A DNA stretch of 64,000 nt from Blastocatellia bacterium (GTDB taxonomy: Bacteria; Acidobacteriota; Blastocatellia; UBA7656). The notes beneath the pieces are model-generated. The model saw only the letters and a list, made by a program, of their open reading frames with translations, had not been told where the DNA came from and did no database searches. Positions 41,958 through 51,401 of this stretch are shown in pieces; the stretch's first letter is position 1; the number at the start of each line of letters is the position of its first letter. The stretch is taken from NCBI GenBank assembly GCA_035275065.1, contig DATENM010000145.1, positions 25,851-89,850 of the forward strand, written 5' to 3'. The translations under genes and the position numbers were made by a program.

Positions 41958-44882
41958 TCATTGCCCGCCGCGACGGCGATTCAACTCATTGATCGCCTGC
42001 TCTAACTGGTCGAGCTTTTCGCCGGCCTCGCGGTGCTTGCCTTCGGCGGTCAACCGTTTGTACTCCGTGAATAGCTGTGCGGCTTGCTGAATCAAGCGCC
42101 CGTCATCGGCGCTCGGCGCGGGTGCGGTCGGCGCGGGTGCGGTCGGCGCTTGCGGCTTGCCTGCCTGTTGTTGTTGCGCGGATGCCTGTGCCGTGGACGT
42201 TGGCGGGGCGGATGGTTTTGCTGACGGGCCGAGTTCGGGGAACAGGGCGCGCAGGGCTTCTTCAAAGGTTCGCCCATAAGCCAGCCGGTCTTGCGTCGCG
42301 ATAGCGACTTGCCTTAGCTCCGGCAGCTTCGACTGCGTGCCCTCGGCCTGAAGGTAGAAGGCTTCGACGTAGAGCAGCGAATCGGCCAGCGGGATGACCA
42401 GCAGGTTGCCGCGCAACAGCTCTGAGCCGCGCTGGCTCCACAGCGTCATCAACTGCGAGAGCTGCGGGTCCTGGTTGATGCGGGCGCGAATCTGCGCAGG
42501 GCCATTGACGGTGACGTTCTTCGGGAAGCTGTAGACGACGACCCGGCCATAATTCGCGCCGTCGTTGCGCGCCGCCAGCCAGCCGATCATGTTGCTGCGC
42601 CCGCCCGACGGCGTGAACGGCAAGATGTTCAAGAACTCAAGCGAGGCATTGGCTTCGGCTGGCAAATCCATCAGCACGTGATAAGGCTGCATCGGCTCTG
42701 GCTCCTGGCCTTGCTTGATCGGCGTTTCCGATGCCGCCGTCGCCCACAGGTCTTCGTGATTGTAGAACGTCTGCGGGTTGGTCATGTGATAGAGCAGGTA
42801 AGCCTGCGCCTGCGCGTTGACCAGCAAGCTCGGGTAGCGGACGTGCGCCCGCAAGTCTTCGGGCATCTCATCGGCGGAGCGGAACAGTGCCGGGAAGATG
42901 CGCCGGTAAACTTGAATGATCGGGTCATCGGTCTCGAAGACGTAAAACGTCACTGCGCCATCATAGGCGTCAACGACCGCCTTGACCGAGTTGCGAATAT
43001 AATTCACCCGGCGACCGCCGACATCATAGGCCGTACTGTAGGGGTAGCGGTCAGAGACGGTGAACCCGTCTACCATCCAGAAGAGCCGGCCTTCGTGGTT
43101 GATGACAATGTAAGGGTCGTCATCGAACATCAGGAAGGGCGCGACGCGCGCCACGCGGCTGCGCACCTCGCGGTGTAGCAGCACGCGGCTGTCGGCGTTG
43201 ATGTAGTCGCTAAACAACAGGTTCGAGCCGTCGCCGAGATAGAGGCTCAACGCCAGCTTGCGAAAGAAGCCGCCGACCGGAATGCCGCCGTCGCCTTCAT
43301 ACATCGTGTAAGAATCGATGTCGCCGGGCGCCGGGTAGTTGAACTCGGGCTGCGTCCCCTGCTGGGCGCGCGTGCGGACGTAGACGTGCGCCGTGGTGTC
43401 TTCGCCGAAGTAGATTTCGGGGCGCGTGACTTTGACTTCCGGCGCGTCGCTTTCGACCGGCATGTTCTTTAGCACGAGATGCGGCTGGCCTTCTGGAGTG
43501 AACTCGTTGACCGTGTTCATGGTGACGCCGTAGCCGTGCGTGTAGACGAGGTGCTGATTGATCCAGTTGCGCGACTGTTCCGGCAACTGCTCGACGTTCA
43601 TTTCGCGCGCCGCCAGCATCACCTGGCGCAGCTTGCCATTCACGACGTAGCGGTCAACGTCCGGCATGCGAAAATCATAATAGGTGCGTATCTCTTGAAT
43701 CTGGCTGAGCGTCGCTTGCAGGGCGCGGCGATCCCACAAGCGGACGTTGTCGAGGGTTTCACCGCTGGCGCGAATCTGCTGCGCGGTGAGCGTCGCCGCC
43801 GGGGCGAAGGGGCGATCCTGTATGCGGTCGAGCGCGAAGGCTTCGCGGGTCTTGCTGATGTTGTGCTCGATGTAAGGCGATTCTTTCGCCAGCTCGTTCG
43901 GCTTCACCGAAAAGGATTGCACCGACTGCGGGATGATGCCGAGGCCGACAACGGCGACGACAACGACGAGCGCCGCGAGCCACCAGATCAGTCGCAACTG
44001 GCGCAAGGCGATGGCGTTGATGATGAGACCGATGGCCGAAAGTATCAGCAGGATCACCAGGACGTTCAGGGCTTTCAAGCGCACGTTGGCGTCCGTGTAG
44101 TTGATGCCTGTGAACAGGTCGTGCTGGTTGGCGAGCATCTCGAAGCGATCAAGGTAGGTGCTGGCGGCAAGGGCCAGCGCCGCAAACGCTCCGGCGGCGC
44201 TGACGGCAATCGTCGCCCGGCGGCGTGTCTGCGTTCGCGCCTCGTTACGCACGCGCTCCAGATACCAGACGTAAGCCGCCGCCGCCGCCGTCACCAGGAA
44301 GAGTAAGACGGCGAGCGTTTGCCACCAGCCGGCGAGCAGGTCATAGACCGGCAGGCGGAAGAGATAAAAGCTGGCGTCGCGGTTGAAGATGGGATCCGTA
44401 GCGCCCGCCGCTTGCGAATTCAAAAAGAGCGCGAACTCGGGCCACTCCTGGCTCATCTGAACGCCGGCCATCAGCCCGCCGCCGACCGACAGCAGCCAGA
44501 TGCCGGGCCGGTAGATGAAGGGCAGGAAGTTGACTTCGCGAATGTCTTCGGCCGAGGCGATGCGTAGATGTGGCCGCTCGGTCAGCTCAGGAAAGAGGCG
44601 GCTCAAGAGCCAGAAGGCAAGCTTGATGACGACGAAGGTGACGGCGAAGAAGACGACGAACAGCAAAGCGCCGAGGCGGAACTTGTACCAGTAGACGCTC
44701 GAAAAGCCGATGGAGTTAAACCACAGCGCGTCGGTATAGATGCTGAGCAGTTTCGAGCCGGCCAGCAGCAGCGCGACGACGATGGCGGCCAGCACGATCA
44801 ACCAGACGCGCCGCTTGCGGGGCGGGCCGACGTCAATCACCTTCTTGTTAAACAGCGAGTCGTCTTCCATAGCCGCCATCAT
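41958..44882 (-). CDS. UPF0182 family large membrane protein
   Basis: 974 aa, close to the usual length of the UPF0182/COG1615 family. About seven membrane segments occupy the first 310 residues (RRVWLIVLAAIVVALLLAGS and following). A large extracytoplasmic domain follows (about 320-890) with family-typical segments such as NWINQHLVYTHGYGVTMNTV, LDRIQDRPFAP-like text and DLWATAASETP. A Pro/Ala/Gln-rich linker (about 895-935) and a short charged helix (about 940-970) end the protein. The function of the family is unknown. Starts at residues 1, 2 or 5 are all possible. Confidence 0.92.
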   Translation of the reverse strand: MMAAMEDDSLFNKKVIDVGPPRKRRVWLIVLAAIVVALLLAGSKLLSIYTDALWFNSIGFSSVYWYKFRLGALLFVVFFAVTFVVIKLAFWLLSRLFPELTERPHLRIASAEDIREVNFLPFIYRPGIWLLSVGGGLMAGVQMSQEWPEFALFLNSQAAGATDPIFNRDASFYLFRLPVYDLLAGWWQTLAVLLFLVTAAAAAYVWYLERVRNEARTQTRRRATIAVSAAGAFAALALAASTYLDRFEMLANQHDLFTGINYTDANVRLKALNVLVILLILSAIGLIINAIALRQLRLIWWLAALVVVVAVVGLGIIPQSVQSFSVKPNELAKESPYIEHNISKTREAFALDRIQDRPFAPAATLTAQQIRASGETLDNVRLWDRRALQATLSQIQEIRTYYDFRMPDVDRYVVNGKLRQVMLAAREMNVEQLPEQSRNWINQHLVYTHGYGVTMNTVNEFTPEGQPHLVLKNMPVESDAPEVKVTRPEIYFGEDTTAHVYVRTRAQQGTQPEFNYPAPGDIDSYTMYEGDGGIPVGGFFRKLALSLYLGDGSNLLFSDYINADSRVLLHREVRSRVARVAPFLMFDDDPYIVINHEGRLFWMVDGFTVSDRYPYSTAYDVGGRRVNYIRNSVKAVVDAYDGAVTFYVFETDDPIIQVYRRIFPALFRSADEMPEDLRAHVRYPSLLVNAQAQAYLLYHMTNPQTFYNHEDLWATAASETPIKQGQEPEPMQPYHVLMDLPAEANASLEFLNILPFTPSGGRSNMIGWLAARNDGANYGRVVVYSFPKNVTVNGPAQIRARINQDPQLSQLMTLWSQRGSELLRGNLLVIPLADSLLYVEAFYLQAEGTQSKLPELRQVAIATQDRLAYGRTFEEALRALFPELGPSAKPSAPPTSTAQASAQQQQAGKPQAPTAPAPTAPAPSADDGRLIQQAAQLFTEYKRLTAEGKHREAGEKLDQLEQAINELNRRRGGQ

Positions 44883-44928
44883 AGTCCTGCCTTATGGGAA
44901 AGGCAAAGCGCGGCAGGTTGTAGGTCGC

Positions 44929-44951
44929 AGCGCAAGCTGCTTGCTTGCGCT
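44929..44951 (-). repeat. AGCGCAA-type hairpin at the end of the hydrolase gene
   Basis: AGCGCAAGC (44929-44937), TGCTT, GCTTGCGCT (44943-44951): a perfect 9-bp stem starting in the stop codon of the minus-strand hydrolase gene. It shares AGCGCAA-N9-TTGCGCT with the repeat at 5681-5703. It could serve as a terminator. Confidence 0.6.
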
Positions 44952-45927
44952 ACTCCAGCGCGTCCTTGAGGAACGCCGCGATTTCGCTGACGTAACGTTG
45001 CGGGTTGGCTTGATAGGCGTGGCCGTGAATCTCTGAGCCGGGGCCGTCAATGATTGCGAGCTTGCGTTTGTCGCTCGCCGATACGTCATAAAGCTTCTCG
45101 GCAATGTCCGGCGGCATGCGCGGGTCGTTAGCCGCGGCGATGAACATCGCGGGCCGCTCGCCGATTCGTCGCACCGCATCTGTCGCATCCAGCTTGTCGC
45201 CGTCGAACTGGCCGCGCCGCTCCATCAAGGCGCGAATCTCGTTGGCCAGCGGGAAGGCCGGCAGGTGCAGAAACAGGCGGATGTGATGATCCGAGGTGTC
45301 TTTGAAATTCAGGTACGAGCTGTCGGAGATGACGGCGGCGACTTCGGGCGTTTCGGCGGCGGCCAGCAGCGCCGTCATCGCGCCCATCGAAATGCCGAAC
45401 AGCACAATCTTATCCGTCGTGTGAACCTCATCCCGCAAATAGCGCACGGCGGCTTCGGCGTCGAGGCGCTCGTCATACCCGAGCGTGACGCGCGCCGCGC
45501 CGCTGTCGCCGTGATTGCGCGCGTCGTACAACAGCGCGCCATAGCCGAGCCGCCACAGGTCAACGGCGCGCTCCAAGAGCTCGCGCCGCGAGCGAAACAG
45601 GCCATGCGAAAAGATAATCGTCGCATGGCGTTCGCGGCTTGGCAGCAGCCAGCCGCTTAAGCGCACGCCGTCCGCCGTCGTGAATTCGACGTCGCGGTAT
45701 TCCGCCTGAAAGTCTCGCGGCGTCGAAGTCAGCCGGCGGTCCATGGGGCGGGTCGTCGCCCGCGTCACCAGTCCCGACGCCCACAGCGGAAAGACGACGT
45801 AGACGAGCGCCAGGAAAATGACGATCAGCAGGATGACGACGCGGCGCAGCCAGACGAGCCAGCGGCGGCGCGGTTTGGATTGGCGGGTTGGGCTTTCGGG
45901 TTCCGACGAAGCGTGCGAAACGCTCAT
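44950..45927 (-). CDS. Membrane-anchored alpha/beta hydrolase
   Basis: 325 aa from the ATG at 45927, which overlaps the MFS stop by 4 bp (ATGA). A basic N-terminus and one membrane span (about 22-50, VVILLIVIFLALVYVVFPLW) anchor an alpha/beta hydrolase domain (about 75-325). The nucleophile is the Ser in GISMGA, the oxyanion-hole segment is HGLFRSR, and the acid and base are probably the Asp in AANDPRMP and the His in IHGHAYQ. Substrate unknown; esterase or peptidase of the BAAT/DLH-like group. Coupling to an MFS transporter suggests action on something carried by it. Confidence 0.85.
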   Translation of the reverse strand: MSVSHASSEPESPTRQSKPRRRWLVWLRRVVILLIVIFLALVYVVFPLWASGLVTRATTRPMDRRLTSTPRDFQAEYRDVEFTTADGVRLSGWLLPSRERHATIIFSHGLFRSRRELLERAVDLWRLGYGALLYDARNHGDSGAARVTLGYDERLDAEAAVRYLRDEVHTTDKIVLFGISMGAMTALLAAAETPEVAAVISDSSYLNFKDTSDHHIRLFLHLPAFPLANEIRALMERRGQFDGDKLDATDAVRRIGERPAMFIAAANDPRMPPDIAEKLYDVSASDKRKLAIIDGPGSEIHGHAYQANPQRYVSEIAAFLKDALE

Positions 45928-47198
45928 GCCTTGGGCTCCTGCGCCGCCGGCTCGGCCTCGGGCTCGTGCATCATCAAGATGCAAGCGGCGGCGGCCAGGG
46001 TCAGCACGCCGCTGAACAATCCGACGGCGGTAAACCCGAGCTTATCATAAAGCGCGCCGCTGGCAAGCGTCGACATCGCAATGCCGACCTGCGACGCCGT
46101 GTTGCGCACGGCGACGAGCGCCCCGCGAGCCCGACGCGGCACTAGCTCTGTGGCCAGCGCTTGCAGCGGGCCTTGCCGGAATGCGAAGGCGAGCGCCGAA
46201 ATCAGGAAGACCGCAAACAGCCCCACGCCCCATCCCAGGCGCGGAATCAGCATCAGCGTCGGCGCAAGAATGAGCGTCGCAAGAATAGACAGACCGCGCT
46301 TGCCGAATTTGTCGGCCACAGGCCCGGCGACAAACGCCCCCGCAAGCAAAGCGAGGCCGACCAGCGCGAAGAAGCTGTTGACCGCCGTAGGCGACAGATT
46401 CAACCCTTGCTTCAACCATGAGCCGAGATAAGAGAAGAAGCCGACGAATCCACCCGACACGAAAAACGCCGCGGCGATGGAAGCGACGCGCGAGCCGCCC
46501 TCAAACGAGACGCGGATGTTGTCGAAGCGCCGTGCCATGCGCGATGCGAGATTCATCTCGGCCATCGTGTGCTTGTCCTCGGGGAGCAAGGCGGCGACCA
46601 GCGCGAAGGCGATGAGGGAGACAACGCCGAACAGCGCAAAGCTCAGTCGCCAGCTTTTCCAGTTGGCAAGCTGATTGGCCACCGGCACGCCGAGCACGAG
46701 GGCGAAAAAGTAGCCCGCCTGGACAACGCTCATCGCCACGCCGCGCCGCTCGTAGGGAAAGTAATCGGCCGCGTAAGCGATTGAGCAGGTCGAAAACGTC
46801 CCCGCCGCCAGCCCCGTCACCAGGCGCACGGCGGCCAGCAGGTAGAGATTGCGAGTCAGTGCCGTCACCAACAGCGAGGCGGCGAAAAGGATGGCCGCAT
46901 AAAGCAGGAAGCGGCGGCGGCCAAACTTGTCCGACATCGGCCCGATGAGCAGTGCCGCGGCGGCGGCGGCTAGCGCGTAGGCCGGGTAGAGCAGGCGTCC
47001 GACTTCGCCGACGCTCGTGCCATAGCCGAAGTCTTCGGCGATGCGCGGCAGCAGCGGCGAGATCATCTGGTTATCACTGGTGCCGAGAAAGAAGATGAGC
47101 AGCAGCACCGCCATAACGATACCGGCGCGCTCGACGGCGGGCGGTTTGGCTTTCGCCTTCTTGCTTGCCCCTGCCTGGTGGGTTTTGGGTGCGGTCAC
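45924..47198 (-). CDS. MFS transporter
   Basis: 424 aa with about twelve hydrophobic segments and the MFS loop motif GPMSDKFGRRRFLLYAAILF between segments 2 and 3, with a weaker copy in the second half (GPVADKFGKRGLSIL). It resembles the AraJ/Bcr-type drug-export branch (DHA1) by motif and size. The substrate is unknown. Its last codons overlap the alpha/beta hydrolase start, so both proteins are likely made together. The Lys/Pro-rich first 20 residues precede the first span. Confidence 0.88.
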   Translation of the reverse strand: MTAPKTHQAGASKKAKAKPPAVERAGIVMAVLLLIFFLGTSDNQMISPLLPRIAEDFGYGTSVGEVGRLLYPAYALAAAAAALLIGPMSDKFGRRRFLLYAAILFAASLLVTALTRNLYLLAAVRLVTGLAAGTFSTCSIAYAADYFPYERRGVAMSVVQAGYFFALVLGVPVANQLANWKSWRLSFALFGVVSLIAFALVAALLPEDKHTMAEMNLASRMARRFDNIRVSFEGGSRVASIAAAFFVSGGFVGFFSYLGSWLKQGLNLSPTAVNSFFALVGLALLAGAFVAGPVADKFGKRGLSILATLILAPTLMLIPRLGWGVGLFAVFLISALAFAFRQGPLQALATELVPRRARGALVAVRNTASQVGIAMSTLASGALYDKLGFTAVGLFSGVLTLAAAACILMMHEPEAEPAAQEPKA

Positions 47199-47336
47199 GT
47201 TTTCTTCTACGCTTTGTGTCGCGAGCGGTTTCGCGGAGTTGCAAAAGAGTTGTAAAAGCTATGGCGTCACGCGCCAGCAGCAAGCTTTGATGCTAGAAGA
47301 CCGGCAGCGTGTCTGTCAACGAAGGCGGCCTGACGG

Positions 47337-47468
47337 CAGAGTCTATTCAATCTCAAGAAACGGTCGGGGAATGAACCGCCAAGACGCCAAGAACACCAAG
47401 AAGACTTGGCGTTTCCTTGGCGTCCTTGGCGTCTTGGCGGTTCAATTTCCCTGAATGAATAGACCCTG
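47337..47468. mobile_element. 132-bp MITE-like element (second copy)
   Basis: Same length and layout as 16318-16449. The right end is identical to the other copy over its last 16 bases (TGAATGAATAGACCCTG), and the left terminal repeat differs at two positions. The interior is a palindrome of CGCCAAGAC-like units. Flanks GGCCTGACGG (47327-47336) and GACCAGACGG (47468-47477) agree at 8 of 10 positions, a probable decayed target duplication. It sits between the divergent MFS and MBL-fold genes. Confidence 0.75.
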
Positions 47469-47541
47469 ACCAGACGGCGATGCAAGGCGCGGCGGCGGCG
47501 TGCTAGAATCACCGTATCACGCGACCACCTAAGAGGCTGAC

Positions 47542-48300
47542 ATGAAGCTGACGATACTCGGTTCGGGGACGGTGGTGCCCGACGGGGCGCGCAACTCGGC
47601 GGGCTACTTCATCGAAAGCGGGGACGTGCGCTTGATGATGGAGTGTGGCGCCGGCTCGGTGCATGCGCTGGCGCGTTACGGCTGCGACTGGGAGCGCCTG
47701 ACGCACCTCTTCATCAGCCACTTTCATGTAGACCACTGCGGCGAGCTGGCGTCGCTTTTCTTCGCCTTCAAGTACGGCATGCGAAGCGAGCGCCGCGAGC
47801 CGCTCACCGTCATCGGCCCGCGCGGATTAGACCGCGTGATGGCCGGGCTCAGCCAGGCATTCGGTGAAAAGCTGTTTGAGCCGAAGTTCCCGGTCAATCT
47901 AGAATTGCTCGCGCCCGGCGAGCAGCTCGAATTATCCGCTGACAGCCGGCTCGCGGTGACCAAGACGCCGCACACCGACGAAAGCCTTGCCGCGCGCGTG
48001 ACCAGCGGCGCAAAAGTGATCTGTTACACGGGCGACACCGATTACAGCGAAGAGGTGGCGCGCTTCTTCGCCAGAACCACGGCGATGATTTCGGAATGCT
48101 CGTTCCGCGAGCGCCGCGAAGGCATCGCTCACGTTTCGATCCGCGACGTCGCGCGCATGGCGGCTTTGGCCGAAGCCGAACGCTTGATCGTCACGCACTT
48201 TTATTTCGAGGTTGACGAAGCAGAAGTCAGTCGCGAGATACGCCGCGACTACTCTGGCGACATCATCATCGGCAGAGATGGCCTTCAGGTTGAAATCTAA
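47542..48300 (+). CDS. MBL-fold metallo-hydrolase, RNase Z-like
   Basis: 252 aa. The metallo-beta-lactamase zinc motif is HFHVDHCGE (about 59-67), with a later Asp in CYTGDTDYSEEV and a C-terminal His in LIVTHFYFE. The N-terminus MKLTILGSGTVVPDGARNSAG resembles RNase Z/ElaC and related phosphodiesterases, but the tRNase Z exosite is not evident, so it may be a different hydrolase of that branch. ATG is preceded by AAGAGG. Length is typical. Confidence 0.85.
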   Translation: MKLTILGSGTVVPDGARNSAGYFIESGDVRLMMECGAGSVHALARYGCDWERLTHLFISHFHVDHCGELASLFFAFKYGMRSERREPLTVIGPRGLDRVMAGLSQAFGEKLFEPKFPVNLELLAPGEQLELSADSRLAVTKTPHTDESLAARVTSGAKVICYTGDTDYSEEVARFFARTTAMISECSFRERREGIAHVSIRDVARMAALAEAERLIVTHFYFEVDEAEVSREIRRDYSGDIIIGRDGLQVEI

Positions 48301-48344
48301 CGGCGCGAATAGGCGTTTGAATTCGCCGCATGGGGATTGAACGT

Positions 48345-49796
48345 ATGACAAAACACTCCCGCTCACACAGACTCATCACGGCGCTGCTGCTGATCTTGGT
48401 TTTTGCCCTCCCGCTGCGGGCGCAGGCCGCTCAATCAGCCAGACCCGATGCGGCCCCGCAAACGGCGCAGGCGCGCCGGGACGCCTATGTGGTGATGATC
48501 TCGATTGACGGCTTGATTCCTGAATACTACACCGCGCCCGCGCCGCTCGGGCTGAAGGTGCCGACGCTCACAGAGATGAAGCTCAACGGCGCTTACGCCG
48601 AAGGCGTCGAAGGCGTCTACCCGTCGGTGACCTACCCGGCGCACACGACGCTGATCACCGGCGTGCGCCCGGCGCTGCACGGCATCGTCCAGAACCGCAT
48701 CTTTGAAGCGCCGCCCGCCGAGCAGACGAAGGAGTGGTACTGGTTCTCGAAAGACCTGAAGATCGAAACTCTCTGGTCTATGGCGAAGCGCGCCGGGCTG
48801 ACGACGGCCAACGTCGGCTGGCCGGTGACGGCGGGCGCCGAGATCGATTACAACGTGCCGGAGATCGCCGACCCTACAGAGAAGGTACAGACCGGCAAGC
48901 GCACCTTGCAGTATTCAACGCCGGGGCTGATCGAGAAAGCGACCGCCGCACAGCCGAGCGACGATAAGTCCACCGATGGACGGCGCACAACTTACGCCGA
49001 GCATATCATTCAAACCTACAAGCCGAACCTGCTGCTGGTTCATCTGATCGAGCTTGACGGCGCGCATCACACCTACGGGCCGCGCTCGCCCGAAGCACTG
49101 AAGACCGCCGAGCGATTAGACGGTTATGTCGGGCGCATCATCGCGGCGACGCGCAAAGCCGGCACCTTTGACCGCACGACCTTCTTTCTCGTCTCCGATC
49201 ACGGCTTCGCGCCGGTCACTAAGAAATTCGAGCCCAACGTCACGCTCGCCAAAGCCCGGCTCATTACCTTAGATGCCAGCGGCAAGCCGACCGACTGGCA
49301 AGTGGCGGCGTGGCCGGCAGGCGGCTCGTGCGCCATCATGCTGAAGGACGCCAACGACAAGGCGATTGCGAAAAAAGTGACGACCCTGTTCACAGAGATG
49401 GCGCAACGTGATGGCAGTCCGATCAGCCGTGTGCTGAATCAGGCAGAGCTGAAAAAGCTCGGCGCGATCCCCGCGGCTTACCTGATGCTTGAGGCCGCGC
49501 CCGGCTTCTCGTTCGGCGAAGAGCTGACCGGCCCGGAGGTTCACGAGGCGAAGAATTATCACGGCACGCACGGCCAGTTGCCGTCGCGCGCCGAGATGCG
49601 CTCATCGCTGATCGTCTATGGCGCAGGCGCGCGGCTGGGCGCGCGGGTCGCGCTGGCTCGCATGATCGACATCGGCCCCACGGCCGCGGCCATTCTCGGG
49701 TTGCGATTCGAGAACCCCGAAGGCTCGCCGCTGCCTGAACTGATTAAGCCCGATCTGATTCCGCCCGCGCCGCCGAAAAACAAGAAGGGCAAATAA
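48345..49796 (+). CDS. Exported nucleotide pyrophosphatase/phosphodiesterase (ENPP-like)
   Basis: 483 aa from the ATG at 48345, with GGGGA at 48332-48336. Signal peptide at residues 1-25 (ITALLLILVFALPLRAQAA). Alkaline phosphatase superfamily features: the metal Asp in MISIDGLIPEYY, the nucleophile Thr in YPSVTYPAHTTLITG, HLIELDGAHHTYGP and VSDHGFAPV, all metal ligands of NPP enzymes. It hydrolyses phosphodiester or pyrophosphate bonds outside the cytoplasm. The C-terminus is Lys/Pro-rich. Its stop is followed at once by a heptamer repeat leading into pyrE. Confidence 0.88.
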   Translation: MTKHSRSHRLITALLLILVFALPLRAQAAQSARPDAAPQTAQARRDAYVVMISIDGLIPEYYTAPAPLGLKVPTLTEMKLNGAYAEGVEGVYPSVTYPAHTTLITGVRPALHGIVQNRIFEAPPAEQTKEWYWFSKDLKIETLWSMAKRAGLTTANVGWPVTAGAEIDYNVPEIADPTEKVQTGKRTLQYSTPGLIEKATAAQPSDDKSTDGRRTTYAEHIIQTYKPNLLLVHLIELDGAHHTYGPRSPEALKTAERLDGYVGRIIAATRKAGTFDRTTFFLVSDHGFAPVTKKFEPNVTLAKARLITLDASGKPTDWQVAAWPAGGSCAIMLKDANDKAIAKKVTTLFTEMAQRDGSPISRVLNQAELKKLGAIPAAYLMLEAAPGFSFGEELTGPEVHEAKNYHGTHGQLPSRAEMRSSLIVYGAGARLGARVALARMIDIGPTAAAILGLRFENPEGSPLPELIKPDLIPPAPPKNKKGK

Positions 49797-49797
49797 G

Positions 49798-49832
49798 AGT
49801 CAGAAGTCAGAAGTCAGGAGTCAGAAGTCAGA
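49798..49832 (+). repeat. Five tandem heptamers AGTCAGA before pyrE
   Basis: AGTCAGA is repeated five times (one unit AGTCAGG) and fills precisely the gap between the upstream stop (49794-49796) and the pyrE ATG (49833). It has no inverted partner, unlike the neighbouring heptamer elements. No ribosome site other than AGTCAGA-type sequence precedes pyrE. Confidence 0.85.
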
Positions 49833-50411
49833 ATGGAAAAAGAAACCGAGCAACAAACCCTGGCGATGTTTCAGGAGACCGGCGCGCTGCTGGAAGGTCA
49901 TTTTCAGTTGACCTCCGGCATGCACAGCCCGCGTTACCTGCAATGCGCGCTGGTCTTGCAACACCCTGAGCGCGCTGCATGGGTAGGCCGCCAGCTCGCC
50001 GCGCACTTTAGCAACGAAGCGATCAGCGCCGTCGTCGCGCCGGCTATCGGCGGCATCATCGTGGCTCACGAAGCGGCGCGGGCGCTGGGCGTGCGCGCTC
50101 TGTTCAGCGAGCGCGAGAATGGCGCGATGACGCTCCGCCGCGGCTTTCGTCTCGAAGAAGGCGAGCGCGTGCTGGTTGTCGAAGATGTTGTGACCACCGG
50201 CGGCTCGACTCGCGAAACGATGGATGCCGTGACGCGCGCCGGCGGCGTGGTGGTCGGCGCAGGCTCGGTCGTTGACCGCTCAGGCGGCGCAGTAGACATT
50301 GGCGTGCGCCGCGTCGCCTTGCTGACGCTCGACGTGCCGGCATACGATCCGGCGACCTGCCCGCTGTGCCAGCAAGGCACGCCGGCCATCAAGCCTGGAA
50401 GTCGGAAGTAG
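49833..50411 (+). CDS. pyrE: Orotate phosphoribosyltransferase
   Basis: 192 aa. The PRPP-binding motif VLVVEDVVTTGGSTRETMDA is intact, and GHFQLTSGMHSPRYLQCALV is the family-typical N-terminal part. The C-terminus contains CPLCQQG, seen in the longer PyrE branch. It converts orotate and PRPP to OMP in pyrimidine synthesis. ATG is directly preceded by heptamer repeats instead of a Shine-Dalgarno sequence, so translation may rely on coupling or on an unusual leader. First of four genes (pyrE, truA, uppS, cdsA) in the same direction. Confidence 0.93.
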   Translation: MEKETEQQTLAMFQETGALLEGHFQLTSGMHSPRYLQCALVLQHPERAAWVGRQLAAHFSNEAISAVVAPAIGGIIVAHEAARALGVRALFSERENGAMTLRRGFRLEEGERVLVVEDVVTTGGSTRETMDAVTRAGGVVVGAGSVVDRSGGAVDIGVRRVALLTLDVPAYDPATCPLCQQGTPAIKPGSRK

Positions 50412-50423
50412 TAGCCGGTAGTG

Positions 50424-50642
50424 AGGAGGCAGGCAGCAGGCAGCAGGAGGCAGTCCCGTAGGGACGTGATGTTTATAGCAACCAGCGTGGAAAAGAATCC
50501 AAGCCCCGTAGGGGCGCGATGTCAACATTGCGCTCCTAACGGAGCTAGAATCATCAAGGCATTGGTGACTATAAACATTGCGCTCCTAACGGAGCTTACT
50601 CTGCATGGCTAACTGCCTCCTGCTGCCTGCTGCCTGCCTCCT
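50424..50642. repeat. 219-bp composite palindromic element between pyrE and truA
   Basis: The outer arms (50424-50454 and 50612-50642) are a perfect 31-bp inverted repeat made of GGCAGCA-like heptamers. Inside are four units of the form AGCyCCGTnGGrGCGyrATGT, two on each strand (near 50452, 50502, 50546 and 50596), including two 21-bp direct copies of CATTGCGCTCCTAACGGAGC. ATGTTTATAG (about 50469) and CTATAAACAT (about 50569) are also complementary. The whole can fold as a large hairpin with subsidiary stems. Confidence 0.8.
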
Positions 50643-50665
50643 ATTTCCCGGCCACTGACCACTGA

Positions 50666-51400
50666 ATGAAGAACTACAAGCTGACGATTGCTTATGATGG
50701 CACGAACTATCACGGTTGGCAGATGCAGGCCAACGCGCGGACGGTTCAAGGCGAGTTGACGCGGGTGCTGACATTGCTCGACCATCGAGCGGTGACGCTG
50801 CACGGCGCGGGCCGGACGGATGCGGGCGTCCACGCCGAGGCGCAGGTGGCCAGCGTCTTTCTGCAACACGAGTTTGCTCTCGACGAATTACGCGATGCGG
50901 TCAACGGCAATCTCAATCGCGACCTGCGCATCATGCGCGTCGAGCTTGCCGACTCGTCATTCAACGCGCGCTTCTCGGCCAAAGAAAAAACCTACCGCTA
51001 TGTGATCTGCACCGCGCCGGTCGTCCGCCCCGCGGACTTTCGCTACGTTTATCACTATCGCAGCACCCTCGATGTTGCCGAGATGCGGCGCGCGGCTGAA
51101 TTGCTCATCGGCCAGCATGACTTCAGCGCCTTCACCGTCGCGGCAAATGAAACCGAAGATCGCGTGCGCCGGCTGACACGGCTCGACATCGAAGAAGACG
51201 GCCAGCGGATTCGCATCACCGCGGCTGCTGAAGGCTTTCTGCGTTACATGGTGCGAACGATTGCCGGCACCTTGATCGACGTCGGGCGCGGTCGTCGCCG
51301 CGCCGCGAGCGTCGGCGCGGCGCTCGCCAGCCGCCAGCGCAGTGAGGCCGGCCCGAAGGCTCCGGCGCATGGCTTGACTCTGGTGCGAGTGGACTATTAG
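50666..51400 (+). CDS. truA: tRNA pseudouridine(38-40) synthase
   Basis: 244 aa, standard length for TruA. The catalytic Asp52 lies in HGAGRTDAGVHAEAQVA. KLTIAYDGTNYHGWQMQ opens the protein and AAAEGFLRYMVRTIAGTLID is the C-terminal signature. It forms pseudouridine at positions 38-40 of the tRNA anticodon stem. ATG lacks a clear ribosome site; the composite repeat ends 23 bp upstream. Confidence 0.93.
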   Translation: MKNYKLTIAYDGTNYHGWQMQANARTVQGELTRVLTLLDHRAVTLHGAGRTDAGVHAEAQVASVFLQHEFALDELRDAVNGNLNRDLRIMRVELADSSFNARFSAKEKTYRYVICTAPVVRPADFRYVYHYRSTLDVAEMRRAAELLIGQHDFSAFTVAANETEDRVRRLTRLDIEEDGQRIRITAAAEGFLRYMVRTIAGTLIDVGRGRRRAASVGAALASRQRSEAGPKAPAHGLTLVRVDY

Positions 51401-51401
51401 A

